Shown here piece after piece: positions 7,001 to 14,550 of a stretch of DNA of 18,329 bases. Location of the stretch: positions 1 through 18,329 of the forward strand of contig JBKHHU010000052.1 in NCBI GenBank assembly GCA_046539045.1, given 5' to 3'. The stretch is from JBKHHU01 sp046539045 (GTDB taxonomy: Bacteria; Planctomycetota; Phycisphaerae; SM23-33). Position 1 is the first letter of the stretch, and each line of letters begins with the position of its first letter. The notes beneath the pieces were generated by a model that did not search any database, had not been told where the DNA came from, and saw only the letters and a program-made list of their open reading frames with translations. The position numbers were made by a program, and so were the translations under genes.

Positions 7001-8679
7001 CGCGGGCTTCCCGGTTCGGCCCGTAACGCCTCGGTCAGTACCTTCTCGGCCTGGGACAGCTTGCCCGTTGACCGGAGTGCGACGGCGACGGCGAATCTTT
7101 CCGGGTTGTTCTTCGGCTCCAGCTCTGCCAGGTCGCCGAGAACCGCCTCGGCTTGTTCCTTCTGATCAATGCGCCTGTATCCGCGGGCGACGGCCAGCAT
7201 GACGATGGGGTGGTGGCGGTTCCGCTGCAGTGTTTCTCGCAGCAGATTGGCCGCACTGCCAGGTTGATCGTTCTCGACAGCAGCCCGCACATAGAGTTCG
7301 ACGGTCCGGGGGCTGTCCGGGTGGGTCTTGATCAACTGGGCTGCGTCCTGGAAGGCCTCCTTGGAGGCGCCCATTTGCAGCAGCAGTTCGGTGATTCTCG
7401 CCCGGGCCTGAAGATGGGTGGGGTTCAGGCGTGTGACTTCACGCAGCGCGTTGCGGGCGAGCTTGGACTTCCCGGTCTTCTCCGCCGCTTCCGCATAGGC
7501 GTAGTGAACAGCAGGCCAGCGGGGGTTGTCCGCTTTCAGATCATACAGGAGCTTCTCAGCCTGCTCGTATTTCCCGTTCTTCATGAGGACATTGGCCCGA
7601 AGCAGCAGGGCGTTGCGCGACTGGTTATCCAACTCCAGAGCCCGGTCCACCCATGCGTCGACCTCTCGATAGCGGTGGTGCATCTGACCTGAAGTGCCGG
7701 CCTTCTCCCCCTGAAGAAGGGCGATGTGAGCCATGTTCAGGCAGGAGTCCAGATGGTCGGGGTGTTTTTCCAGGAGAGCCTGGAATCGTTCGGCGGCTTT
7801 CTGCAGCCGGTCTGCCTGCTGTTTCGCATCGAGCGACTCGAACCTGTCGCTCATATCGTGCATGTACAGTGGAGCCAGCGCATCCGGTGAGGGAGCTTCG
7901 GCATCGGAGAGTACGGCCCGGGCCTCTTCCAGTCGCCCCTTGTCTTTGTGCTTCAGGCACAGCGTCACCAGCAGTTCGGTGGAGGAGTCGCGGGACGGGT
8001 CGGCCTTGGCGACTTCGAGGAAGGAGACGATCGCCCTCTCGGCGGCCAGGTCGGACGCTTTTTGCGCTTCCTTGTGAGCGGCGGTCATCTGCTTCTCTGC
8101 TTCCCGCGATTTGCCCAACCGAGCCACTTCCGCTTTGCGCTCAAAGATGTCGGCCCGCAGTTTGTGGGCCTCGGAGATCAGCATCTCGTTGATACCGATA
8201 CTGTGGCGTATCTCCAGGCCCTGATCTTCTGCCGTGGGTGCGATTTCACGCAGGACCGTGGTGGCCGTGGTCAGTTTCTCAGCGGCCTGGGCGATATCCG
8301 TCGGAGTCATCTGAGCTTCGGGTGTGGCAATCGCTTGCCGCGCGGGCACGGCGTAAGTCTCTGCCTCCATGACGGGGATGCTCTGCTCGTCCGGAGCGAG
8401 CTTGTGGGCCTTTTTGAGGATATTGCGTGCCAGATCGTACTTGCCCATCTTCAGGTAGGCCTGGGCCAGCACGTAATGCCCTTTCCAGTTGCGGGGATTC
8501 TGCGAGGTGTACCGGCTCGCCAGGTCGGCAGCCTTGTCAAACTGCCCGGCCCGGACCGCGACCTGGGCTCGTCGCAACAGGCGGTTGCCGCTGTTGCGCT
8601 GCATGTACACCCAGACCCCCGCGCCGATACCGGCGAAGATCCCGAGCACGACGACGATGAGGATGATTCTACGAAGCAT
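4075..8679 (-). CDS. Giant membrane-anchored TPR protein of the exosortase locus (PrsT-like)
   Basis: The product has 1534 residues. One N-terminal membrane helix (about residues 4-26, IILIVVVLGIFAGIG) is followed by tetratricopeptide repeats along almost the whole length. Examples are AQAYLKMGKYDLARNILKKA, LLRANVLMKNGKYEQAEKLL and LGQLYHSTGRHLQAAEMFEEA. A final repeat group near the C-terminus contains LGWAQHLTGQNADALKNL and YHLGKAEARAGNDDLARWHL. Residues about 110-240 are a charged helical insert without clear repeats. PEP-CTERM systems carry a TPR protein of roughly 900 residues (PrsT); this one is far longer, so orthology is inferred from context. It probably scaffolds envelope or polysaccharide assembly from the inner membrane. 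ATG at 8677-8679 is preferred over TTG at 8700 because AAAGGAG lies 8 bases before it. Confidence 0.9.
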   Translation of the reverse strand: MLRRIILIVVVLGIFAGIGAGVWVYMQRNSGNRLLRRAQVAVRAGQFDKAADLASRYTSQNPRNWKGHYVLAQAYLKMGKYDLARNILKKAHKLAPDEQSIPVMEAETYAVPARQAIATPEAQMTPTDIAQAAEKLTTATTVLREIAPTAEDQGLEIRHSIGINEMLISEAHKLRADIFERKAEVARLGKSREAEKQMTAAHKEAQKASDLAAERAIVSFLEVAKADPSRDSSTELLVTLCLKHKDKGRLEEARAVLSDAEAPSPDALAPLYMHDMSDRFESLDAKQQADRLQKAAERFQALLEKHPDHLDSCLNMAHIALLQGEKAGTSGQMHHRYREVDAWVDRALELDNQSRNALLLRANVLMKNGKYEQAEKLLYDLKADNPRWPAVHYAYAEAAEKTGKSKLARNALREVTRLNPTHLQARARITELLLQMGASKEAFQDAAQLIKTHPDSPRTVELYVRAAVENDQPGSAANLLRETLQRNRHHPIVMLAVARGYRRIDQKEQAEAVLGDLAELEPKNNPERFAVAVALRSTGKLSQAEKVLTEALRAEPGSPRAIYELGQLYHSTGRHLQAAEMFEEACQRRPEDSVYGVTLAQALADLGQLERADEQLERILQREPNHAEAALLSTQVKVMMGQKVDTSRFARSDSEKAEHGLSLAMSFLSQRDYDRCIEACRQLLKERPDNAKAMSLLAQAYYLTGRSDEYVAQCKQLITLQPEDRSAYIRLASYRLRQSGWHPDKIALELAKVPGARRAFIEPAVIYIAYQAGDHDAAVRLATRVLKDEEMPQESRLLARMNRASALIASGKVREGLNDLDHLAIAPGWSQKARHAKATVLLRTGKTKEADRIMQELLAEAKEQKSFSLLERLTRTYIRAAQPQKALVSAEAACRILPRDARPLTMKGDVLRACGKPEETVACYRKAIEYQPGDLENYRTLVRLLDRLDRREEALAILDEMSEMNRVSKAIALQERAFLLVSWGLPGEAAKTLSQLNSGTDSSLQDLPPQVLYSLGIGWATLDRKEQAAQCFKAIPEYAPEFVAARVALAHIQETSEQSLAVLKELRQTKPSSIPAFVETLRVLHAARKHAELLQMFEDFGEKHSRGRPLPEAVSVLLVNSMVADGQVQRAAAHCLARSRSTERPYWRNLAVHLRMDTNPEAAATILPAPDDADIEQALLGMSLMHKLGNRKSFKAYAERYRQIRKQRAGEHPIPARYQLFGDILTGQPAAKLAGIVERYPVNEVVTRSVVQDIVDGAGKDGHLDEAAELLRIDMALQLGLRKVGHDAAMKALKQRPSCQYAAALAYRSADSNAQRLKILGKVQPQNSLFVQALDADLAMKAGNYKRAAELFSKAAEAERNNAVLLLNHGLALENLGQYEKALAVYSELMESDNMSARITATNNMAYLLMVTRPSDQTALQQARSLALQATQASPKTVAFQDTLGWAQHLTGQNADALKNLRQVIKALPHSPEVHYHLGKAEARAGNDDLARWHLSAAVQYGSQAADKGHSIPDCQKKAVESARRSLALLNGKS

Positions 8680-8687
8680 GGAAACGT

Positions 8688-8699
8688 CTCCTTTGCTCA
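8688..8699 (-). promoter_or_regulatory. Ribosome binding site next to the exosortase stop codon
   Basis: On the minus strand the exosortase stop TGA (8697-8699) is followed two bases later by AAAGGAG (8688-8694), then 8 bases, then the ATG of the TPR gene. This decides the TPR start and indicates that ribosomes finishing exosortase can reinitiate on the TPR gene. Confidence 0.8.
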
Positions 8700-10328
8700 A
8701 GGAAGGGCTTTATCCAGATGGGGAACGGCGGTTTGCAGAAAGGCTGCCGAGAGCTCTTGCGCATCGGCAATCCGGTTCCGACGGACGGCAGTGGACACGC
8801 GGATCAGTGCACCGGAGGCGTTTCGGTCCAGCAGACCGTTGAGGAAGATCACGATCTGCTGTTCCCAGAAGCTGTTGGTGTAGTGTCCGCCGCAACGGTA
8901 CGTGTACAGGTAGTAGTTCAGGTACTCGCCGCTCTGAACGACCAGTTCCCGGCAGGGCAGCACCTTGTCGCCGACCGAGAGATCCAGGTCCCGCGCCAGG
9001 ATGATGTCATTTCCGCCGCCCTCCAGGCAGAGGTCCGGCGGGTGGGTCCCCTTGCGGTTGTCCTGGCTGAAGATGATGCAGAACTGCACCGACCGCCGGT
9101 TCTCATCATCGTAATTGCGGTAGAAGTAGTCTTCGGTTTCGAGAACGAGTTGCGTGCGCTCGTCGAGTTCCAGATCGTGCCCGAACCAGCGGGAGTCGGC
9201 CACCGCCATCTCGACCGGCAGGGCATCCTGGGCCTGAGCTCCGTTGTTCATGTCCGGCACGGCCAGCTGGTATCTCAGCGCACCGGCTGCGGCGAATATC
9301 AGCATGGCAACGGCAACGACGCCTCGCCTTGAGCCGATCGAGCGGACCATGAAAGGCCACGGTGCCTCTTCGGTGTCTTCATCGCGACGCACCTCGGACA
9401 TCAGTGGCGTGACCCTGGCCGGGCGTCCAATCAGTTGACGTATGCCGAGGATCAACCGCTCGGCGCCGAACATCATCAGGAACGCCACCGCGAAAATGAG
9501 CAGACCGGACGCGTCGTGGAAGAAGCCCGTCGCGACCTCCGTATTCCATACATCCGCCACCACAATCAGGCTGACAATCCGGACGGCGTTGGCAATCACC
9601 GCCACCGGGATCGCCAGCAGGAAGATCAGCAGCTTCCAGCCGCCTCTCAGGCGGCAGATGTAGGCGTACAGGGCACCGAAAGCGGTGAGGCTGATCAGTG
9701 TCCGCAGACCGTTGCAGACGTTGGCGATGACCAACTGCTTGTCGCCTTCCAGATACACGCGGTTCCCGCGACGGGCGATGATGATACCGAAGAACTCCGA
9801 AAGCATCACACCCGTGTCGGCTGCGAACATCTTCAGGCGGAAGTTCAGCTGAGAGATGGTGACCTCCGGTAGCGGCACCATGAATGCGAGGAACGCAATC
9901 GGGAACCACAGTCGCGCCAGCGCCTGCCATCCCCACAGCATCAGGGTCAGCCCGGCGATGGCGGGAATGAGGGCGAATCCGCTGACAAAATTCACCCGGG
10001 CAAGGCTCGCCAGCAGATGCAGCAGCAGCGAGAGAACCAGCAGCAGCCCTCCCCAGAAGGGAGCCGGCCGAACCCGAATGCGGGTGTGCCGGATGAGAAG
10101 CACGGCGATCAGGATGCTCACCACCGGGACCAGCGGCCCGTGGGTGTAGTAGCTCTGCCCTTCGACCAATCGGTCGTACAGACTCCATTCGGTGTGTTTC
10201 CAGGCGGGGTACCAGCGGATCCACATCTCGCGGAAGTTGTTGGCGAACGCCACCACCAGCGTCGCAGCCATCAGTGTCCACAGGATTGGCGTGAATTTGT
10301 CGAACCGCCTATGGATGAGCTTGTCCAT
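8697..10328 (-). CDS. Exosortase with fused C-terminal EpsI domain
   Basis: The product has 543 residues. Residues 1-300 are a polytopic inner-membrane exosortase with the family's catalytic residues: Cys205 in NVCNGLRTL, Arg250 in NAVRIVSL and His271 in FFHDASGLL. A further membrane helix (about 335-352) leads into a periplasmic EpsI-like (DUF3485) domain with the signature THPPDLCLEGGG (His429, Cys434). Exosortases are transpeptidase-like enzymes that cut PEP-CTERM-type sorting tails of secreted proteins. EpsI is encoded separately in many loci but fused in some exosortase subfamilies, including planctomycete ones as I recall. The subfamily and its recognition motif cannot be assigned here. 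The ATG at 10326-10328 has only a weak upstream purine stretch. The gene is first in the exosortase-TPR-deacetylase operon. Confidence 0.93.
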   Translation of the reverse strand: MDKLIHRRFDKFTPILWTLMAATLVVAFANNFREMWIRWYPAWKHTEWSLYDRLVEGQSYYTHGPLVPVVSILIAVLLIRHTRIRVRPAPFWGGLLLVLSLLLHLLASLARVNFVSGFALIPAIAGLTLMLWGWQALARLWFPIAFLAFMVPLPEVTISQLNFRLKMFAADTGVMLSEFFGIIIARRGNRVYLEGDKQLVIANVCNGLRTLISLTAFGALYAYICRLRGGWKLLIFLLAIPVAVIANAVRIVSLIVVADVWNTEVATGFFHDASGLLIFAVAFLMMFGAERLILGIRQLIGRPARVTPLMSEVRRDEDTEEAPWPFMVRSIGSRRGVVAVAMLIFAAAGALRYQLAVPDMNNGAQAQDALPVEMAVADSRWFGHDLELDERTQLVLETEDYFYRNYDDENRRSVQFCIIFSQDNRKGTHPPDLCLEGGGNDIILARDLDLSVGDKVLPCRELVVQSGEYLNYYLYTYRCGGHYTNSFWEQQIVIFLNGLLDRNASGALIRVSTAVRRNRIADAQELSAAFLQTAVPHLDKALP

Positions 10329-10622
10329 GGTCCATCCCGATGTCTGTTCGGTCAGGGCGCAGAATCGGTCTCGGAGCCGTCCGGCTCAAAGCGCCTGAAA
10401 AGCGTGGCGAGCGATTTGCGCGGAGACCTCCCGCGAAGTCGAGTTATGGGACTCGGAAAGAAAAGAAGCGAGCGTCCGAGCCTCTCAGCCCCGAACCGAA
10501 CGGCCCGTCGAGGCAGCGACGCGCTGAGCGAGTACGCGCCGCGTGATTCCTACCCTTCTACGCGCCGTGCCGCGGTGCGGTTCGGAAAAAGTTCCCGCGA
10601 AATGCGGCTTTCCGCTTTCAGA
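10329..10622 (-). other. Non-coding leader region, hairpin-rich, upstream of exosortase
   Basis: These 294 bp lie between the DUF5107/TPR gene and exosortase, and no ORF in them looks real. Short perfect inverted repeats recur: GAGCC-N4-GGCTC (about 10374-10387), CGAGT-N6-ACTCG (about 10440-10455), CGTCG-N6-CGACG (about 10506-10521), and a GCGG/CCGC cluster near 10595-10616. The 9-mer TCCCGCGAA occurs twice (10429-10437 and 10593-10601). It may hold the terminator of the upstream gene, the exosortase promoter and a folded leader. No clear sigma-70 or sigma-54 promoter was found. Confidence 0.5.
10583..10612 (-). terminator. Possible terminator after the DUF5107/TPR gene
   Basis: About 10 bases past the stop codon, the minus strand reads GGAAAG, then CCGC-ATTTC-GCGG, then GAAC and a run of five T followed by CC. 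The inner stem is 4 bp, and outer GGAAA/TTTCC pairing could enclose it. The short T run and weak stem make this tentative. Confidence 0.3.
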
Positions 10623-12713
10623 TTACCAGCGATCGGTCCGCTGCAGTTTCTTGTGAGGGACGAACTGGTATTTCTCCGGCCGGGGCGGATGGATCCACTT
10701 GCCGTCGTCGATTTCGGAGAAGAACCGCTTCAGCGACTGACCGGACTCCGGTTCGGCTTTCAGCCCCTTCAGGGCCTGCGATGCTGAGGTGTCTTCAGGA
10801 TGGCAGCGGGCGCAGACGGCTGCGGCTTCCAGACTGGCTGGGTACTGCGTCACCAGCTTACTGATGAGGTTGCGTGCCTCGTCCTTCTTCCCGACCTTCA
10901 GCAGTGTGCTCGCCAGCGTAACGGCGGGCCTGAGCAGGTTTGGATGGCTCTTGCGAACCTGTTTCAGAGCGTCCACTGCTTTGCCGTGTTCGTTGTCGGC
11001 GATGTGCTGCAGGGCGAGGAAATACCCAGCCGGAGCATGCGGCCGCTTTGCTTCCATCGCGGCGGCGAAGTGTTTGCGGGCCTCGGCAGCACCTCCGTTC
11101 TCGAGGAGAACCAGCCCCAGAAGATGGTGGGCCAGACCGCTGTCCGAGTCGGCACGGACGGCCATCCGCAGGGACCACTGGGCCATCTGCGATCGCCCCA
11201 GCCTATGGGCGATGCGGCCGAACAGCACGAGCGACTCCAGGTCCGTCGGATCTTCCTGTACCAGTGCGGCTCCGGCGGAGAACCCGTTCTGCAGAGTCGG
11301 CGTGCCGCCGCTGTTGAGCACGTAGTTCACCCAGCCGCGAAGCTCGCAATGGCGGGCGAACCGCTTCTGGTCCGCCTGGTCCGGGTATACCCGCCGGCGG
11401 ATCGCTTTCTCCGCTTCTGCGTCGCGGGCGGGGATCTGAAGCGGAAATGCCTGCTGCTTGAGCAGGGAGTTTCCCGCCGAGGAGACGTCGAGGGTGATCG
11501 GTTCATCGGCCTTCTTCATTGGGAGAGTCAGGCGGATGACCTGCCCGGGCTTCCACAGCCCGATTTCCCTGGTCTGGTCACCACCAGACGAACCTGTCGC
11601 CCGAATCGAGACTCTCCGAAGTTCCTCGGCGGGCGTGAGCCGGATCAGGGCCGTCCGCTGGTCCTTCTGTTCCCGCCTCTGGACCCCGACGGCAAGATGT
11701 CTGTTGGCAAAGTCGACCTTCCCGATACCTTTGGCCGGAAAGTGGTATTCGGTGAACCCCCGGATCTCGAACGGCTGGATGTATTGGCCTTCCTCTTCGA
11801 AGAGGGCGTCCGAACCGGTCCAGATCTCGAAGAACCTCGACCGCTTCGCATCGCCCCAGCCGAACAGCTTGGCGCCGGGCGCTTTCTCAGGATCGGCAAT
11901 CCGGATGCGATTCAGCTTCGCCTTCGGATAGAACACCGCCACGAACGGCTTGTCCATACCGACGGCGAAGAAGGAGTAGTGCGGCTTGTTCCAGTTTTTG
12001 TAGTCAGCCAACCCGCCTTCCTTCGGCCAGTCGCAGAAACGCTCGGCCCGGTGAAATACCATTCGCGATACCGGGAAAACAAACTCCCCGTCCGCGGCGA
12101 CCGGATACTGGGCGGTCGTCCACAGTCGGTACCCGACCCGGTAGGGAAGAAGGTTCTCCACATTCATCCGGCAGGAGAAGAACGCCTGCCCCGGCCGGAG
12201 CGTGATCTCCCGTCCGAGACGAAGGTGCGTAAACCGGCCCTGGTAGTTCAACTCACCCGGATCCCGGAACCGCGAGAATCGATTGTTCATCGCCAGCGTG
12301 ACCGAACCATCCGGCTGCTTCAGCACCCGCCAGCCGCATTCCTGGTTCTTGAACCGCATCCCGTGTTCATAGAACGGGAAACTGGTTCTCCAGCCGCCGC
12401 AATCCCACGGGATCCGCGCACCGACTTCGTCGATGACATTGAACAACTCCGTGCCGTCTGCATAGGTCACGCGCATAATCCGGCCGGCCAGATCGGGGGC
12501 GATCTCTATCTTCAGGTACTCATTCTGAAGGATGACATTTTTCACCTTCAGTTTGTCGATGTTGCTGTTCCGCACCGGGTAAACACGCTGGACGGTGCTC
12601 CACTTGACCTTGGAGGTGTCTGCGGAAGCGGGAGCAGCGGCCCGCGCCGGCAGCGAAGTGGCGACGGCCATGACGAATACCGCAGCAAGAAGATGCGTCC
12701 ACGTTGACTTCAT
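10623..12713 (-). CDS. Secreted DUF5107 (mutarotase-like) protein with C-terminal TPR repeats
   Basis: The product has 696 residues. A cleavable signal peptide (hydrophobic LLAAVFVMAVATSL, cleavage near ARA) leads into a beta-rich region of about residues 25-400. This contains LKIEIAPDLAGRIMRV and GWRTSFPFYEHGMRF, typical of DUF5107, a galactose-mutarotase-like fold often joined to TPR repeats and seen in carbohydrate-related loci. Residues about 480-640 hold TPRs, for example AHHLLGLVLLENGGAAEARKHF and PAVTLASTLLKVGKKDEARNL. A CARCH sequence at 634-638 matches the CXXCH haem c motif but is probably chance. ATG at 12711-12713 is supported by AGGA 7 bases upstream and by the signal peptide. 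It is transcribed toward exosortase; a role in handling the exported glycan is inferred from location only. Confidence 0.82.
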   Translation of the reverse strand: MKSTWTHLLAAVFVMAVATSLPARAAAPASADTSKVKWSTVQRVYPVRNSNIDKLKVKNVILQNEYLKIEIAPDLAGRIMRVTYADGTELFNVIDEVGARIPWDCGGWRTSFPFYEHGMRFKNQECGWRVLKQPDGSVTLAMNNRFSRFRDPGELNYQGRFTHLRLGREITLRPGQAFFSCRMNVENLLPYRVGYRLWTTAQYPVAADGEFVFPVSRMVFHRAERFCDWPKEGGLADYKNWNKPHYSFFAVGMDKPFVAVFYPKAKLNRIRIADPEKAPGAKLFGWGDAKRSRFFEIWTGSDALFEEEGQYIQPFEIRGFTEYHFPAKGIGKVDFANRHLAVGVQRREQKDQRTALIRLTPAEELRRVSIRATGSSGGDQTREIGLWKPGQVIRLTLPMKKADEPITLDVSSAGNSLLKQQAFPLQIPARDAEAEKAIRRRVYPDQADQKRFARHCELRGWVNYVLNSGGTPTLQNGFSAGAALVQEDPTDLESLVLFGRIAHRLGRSQMAQWSLRMAVRADSDSGLAHHLLGLVLLENGGAAEARKHFAAAMEAKRPHAPAGYFLALQHIADNEHGKAVDALKQVRKSHPNLLRPAVTLASTLLKVGKKDEARNLISKLVTQYPASLEAAAVCARCHPEDTSASQALKGLKAEPESGQSLKRFFSEIDDGKWIHPPRPEKYQFVPHKKLQRTDRW

Positions 12714-12748
12714 ATCGTGATCCTGGATTCGAGAATAGCGGGCCGGTC

Positions 12749-12795
12749 GGCACAATTGGAACGCGGCCCGGGCCGGCGGGTTTCCCTATTGTGCC
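12749..12795. repeat. Nested inverted repeat between the DUF5107 gene and comM
   Basis: Perfect 8-bp arms GGCACAAT (12749-12756) and ATTGTGCC (12788-12795) flank a 31-bp loop that contains the perfect palindrome GGCCCGGGCC (12765-12774). It lies 36-82 bp upstream of the DUF5107 start codon, where a repressor or activator site would be expected. It could also be a transcript hairpin. The rest of the 299-bp divergent intergenic region (12714-13012) shows no convincing gene. Confidence 0.45.
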
Positions 12796-12950
12796 CGATG
12801 CGCCGCTCCAGGTCAAAATGCCTCCGTGCGGGAAACGGCGCCGGCAGCGGGAGCGGGCGGCAGGACCGGATTGCCGTGGCGACCTTGGGCAGGGGTGTTT
12901 GCGGTGGTCGTACCCCATGTCGCAAAGGTCCGATCGACCGGTTTTTCTGC

Positions 12951-12979
12951 TTGTACGGGGGCTGTTCGGAAGCTAGGAT
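12951..12979 (+). promoter_or_regulatory. Candidate promoter of comM
   Basis: TTGTAC (12951-12956), a 17-bp spacer and TAGGAT (12974-12979) lie 33 bases before the comM ATG. The spacing is ideal but both hexamers are only partial matches. A GGGGA ribosome site follows at about 13000-13005. Confidence 0.4.
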
Positions 12980-13012
12980 GCTGCCTTACAAACAGTTACG
13001 GGGAAGACCTGA

Positions 13013-14548
13013 ATGATTTCACGCATACACAGCAGCATCCTTCAAGGCATCGACGCGATTCCCGGAGAGGTCGAAGCTGACGTTTCCATGGGCGAGGAGG
13101 GAAAGGTCAGTCTGGTGGGCCTGGCCGACGCAGCCGTGAGGGAATCCATCTCGCGGATCCAGTCGGCGCTGAAGAACAGCGGATACCGCTGGCCCGGCCC
13201 GAAGGTCACCATCAACCTGGCCCCGGCCGACGTGAAGAAGGACTCCTCCGCATTCGATCTGCCGATTGCCATAGCGTCCATGGTTGCCGGCGGGATGCTC
13301 AATTCGGAGAAGATCGACGACTACATCTTCATCGGGGAACTGGCCCTGGACGGGCGGGTGCGCCCGATCCGCGGGGCACTGGCCACCGCGATGATGGCCG
13401 CCCGCGAAGGCAAGAGAGGGCTGGTCGTCCCGGCGGAGAACGCGGCCGAGGCTGCCGTCGTCGAGGAAGTGGAAGTCATTCCCGTCGGATTTCTGACCGA
13501 AGCAGTGGGCTTCCTCACCGATGAACTGCCGATCGACCCTCGCGAGGTGGACGTAGAGGCTCTCTTTGACGCCTCCGACGCCCCGGGCCTGGATTTCGCT
13601 GACGTCCGAGGGCAGGAGTCGGTCAAGCGGGCGTTAACTATTGCCGCAGCCGGACATCATAATATACTGATGCTTGGTCCTCCAGGATCCGGCAAGACCA
13701 TGCTCGCCAAGAGAATCCCCGGTGTGCTGCCTCCGCTGACGCCGGAGGAGTCGCTGGAGACCACCCGCGTGTATTCGGCGCGGGGAATGCTCAAGGCAGG
13801 CGAATCGCTGATCAACATCCGCCCGGTCCGTACTCCGCACCATTCGAGCAGTTCGGCCGCTCTGATTGGCGGGGGGGCTATTCCCCAGCCGGGAGAAGTC
13901 TCGCTGGCCCACCACGGTGTGCTGTTCCTTGATGAGTTTCCCGAATTCCCGCGTCCGACGCTGGAGATGATTCGCCAGCCGCTGGAGGACGGTTGCGTCA
14001 CGATCCCACGCGTCCACTCGACGCTTCGGTTCCCAGCCAACTTCATGCTCGTCGCGGCGATGAATCCGTGTCCGTGCGGGTACTACACCGACCCGAAGCG
14101 GACGTGCAAATGCGGACAGGCTGCCGTGGAGCGGTACCTTTCCCGCATCTCCGGGCCGCTGATCGACCGGATCGACATTCACGTGGAGGTCCCGCCGGTG
14201 CCGTGGAAGGAACTCCGCAGCAAGACCGACGGGCTCAGCTCGCAACAGATGCGGCAGCAGGTTGTCGCCGCCCGCGAACTCCAGCACAGGCGGTTCAACA
14301 ACGGGAAGGTCTCGACGACGACCAACGCGGTGATGTCGCCGCGGCAGGTGCGGCAGTTCTGCAGCCTGGACGAGGCGGGCGAGGTGCTCTTGAAACAGGC
14401 GATGAATGAGCTCGGGCTGTCGGCTCGCGCTCATGACAAGGTGCTGCGGATCTCCCGAACCATCGCCGATCTGGAGCATTCGCAGGACATCCAGCAGCAC
14501 CATCTCGCCGAGGCCATTCAGTATCGTCGGCTCGACCGCAACCTGTAG
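13013..14548 (+). CDS. comM: ComM/YifB-family Mg-chelatase-like AAA+ ATPase
   Basis: The product has 511 residues, the usual length for this family. Order: an N-terminal ChlI-like domain (about 20-140, with VSLVGLADAAVRESISRI and INLAPADVKKDSSAFDLPIA); an AAA+ Mg-chelatase domain with DVRGQ near 198, Walker A GPPGSGKT at 222-229 and Walker B VLFLDEFPEF; a zinc-binding cysteine cluster NPCPCG...TCKCG (Cys353, 355, 365, 367); and a C-terminal helical domain with LSARAHDKVLRISRTIADLE. ComM is a hexameric helicase that promotes branch migration during integration of transforming DNA; the family is widespread, including in organisms not known to be competent. It is a single gene, divergent from the DUF5107 gene and convergent with the regulator, with only 25 bp between their stops. 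Confidence 0.96.
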   Translation: MISRIHSSILQGIDAIPGEVEADVSMGEEGKVSLVGLADAAVRESISRIQSALKNSGYRWPGPKVTINLAPADVKKDSSAFDLPIAIASMVAGGMLNSEKIDDYIFIGELALDGRVRPIRGALATAMMAAREGKRGLVVPAENAAEAAVVEEVEVIPVGFLTEAVGFLTDELPIDPREVDVEALFDASDAPGLDFADVRGQESVKRALTIAAAGHHNILMLGPPGSGKTMLAKRIPGVLPPLTPEESLETTRVYSARGMLKAGESLINIRPVRTPHHSSSSAALIGGGAIPQPGEVSLAHHGVLFLDEFPEFPRPTLEMIRQPLEDGCVTIPRVHSTLRFPANFMLVAAMNPCPCGYYTDPKRTCKCGQAAVERYLSRISGPLIDRIDIHVEVPPVPWKELRSKTDGLSSQQMRQQVVAARELQHRRFNNGKVSTTTNAVMSPRQVRQFCSLDEAGEVLLKQAMNELGLSARAHDKVLRISRTIADLEHSQDIQQHHLAEAIQYRRLDRNL

Positions 14549-14550
14549 TC

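Noticed and set aside
10468..10500. Minus-strand CTGAGAGG, recalling the CTGAGA of TPP riboswitches
   Set aside because: The rest of the THI-box consensus, including the CTGATC...TAATGCCAGCG part, is absent, and the downstream gene has no link to thiamine.
10340..10546. 68-codon plus-strand ORF rich in Arg, Ser and Pro in the exosortase leader
   Set aside because: It has no ribosome site, skewed composition and no recognisable domain; it is likely chance in GC-rich DNA.
10800..12707. 635-codon open frame on the plus strand
   Set aside because: It lies opposite the DUF5107/TPR gene and has no domain signature or ribosome site; it is a GC-driven shadow.
12927..12948. GGTC-N5-GACC hairpin followed by a T run as a plus-strand terminator
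   Set aside because: The stem is only 4 bp and no plus-strand gene ends upstream of it.
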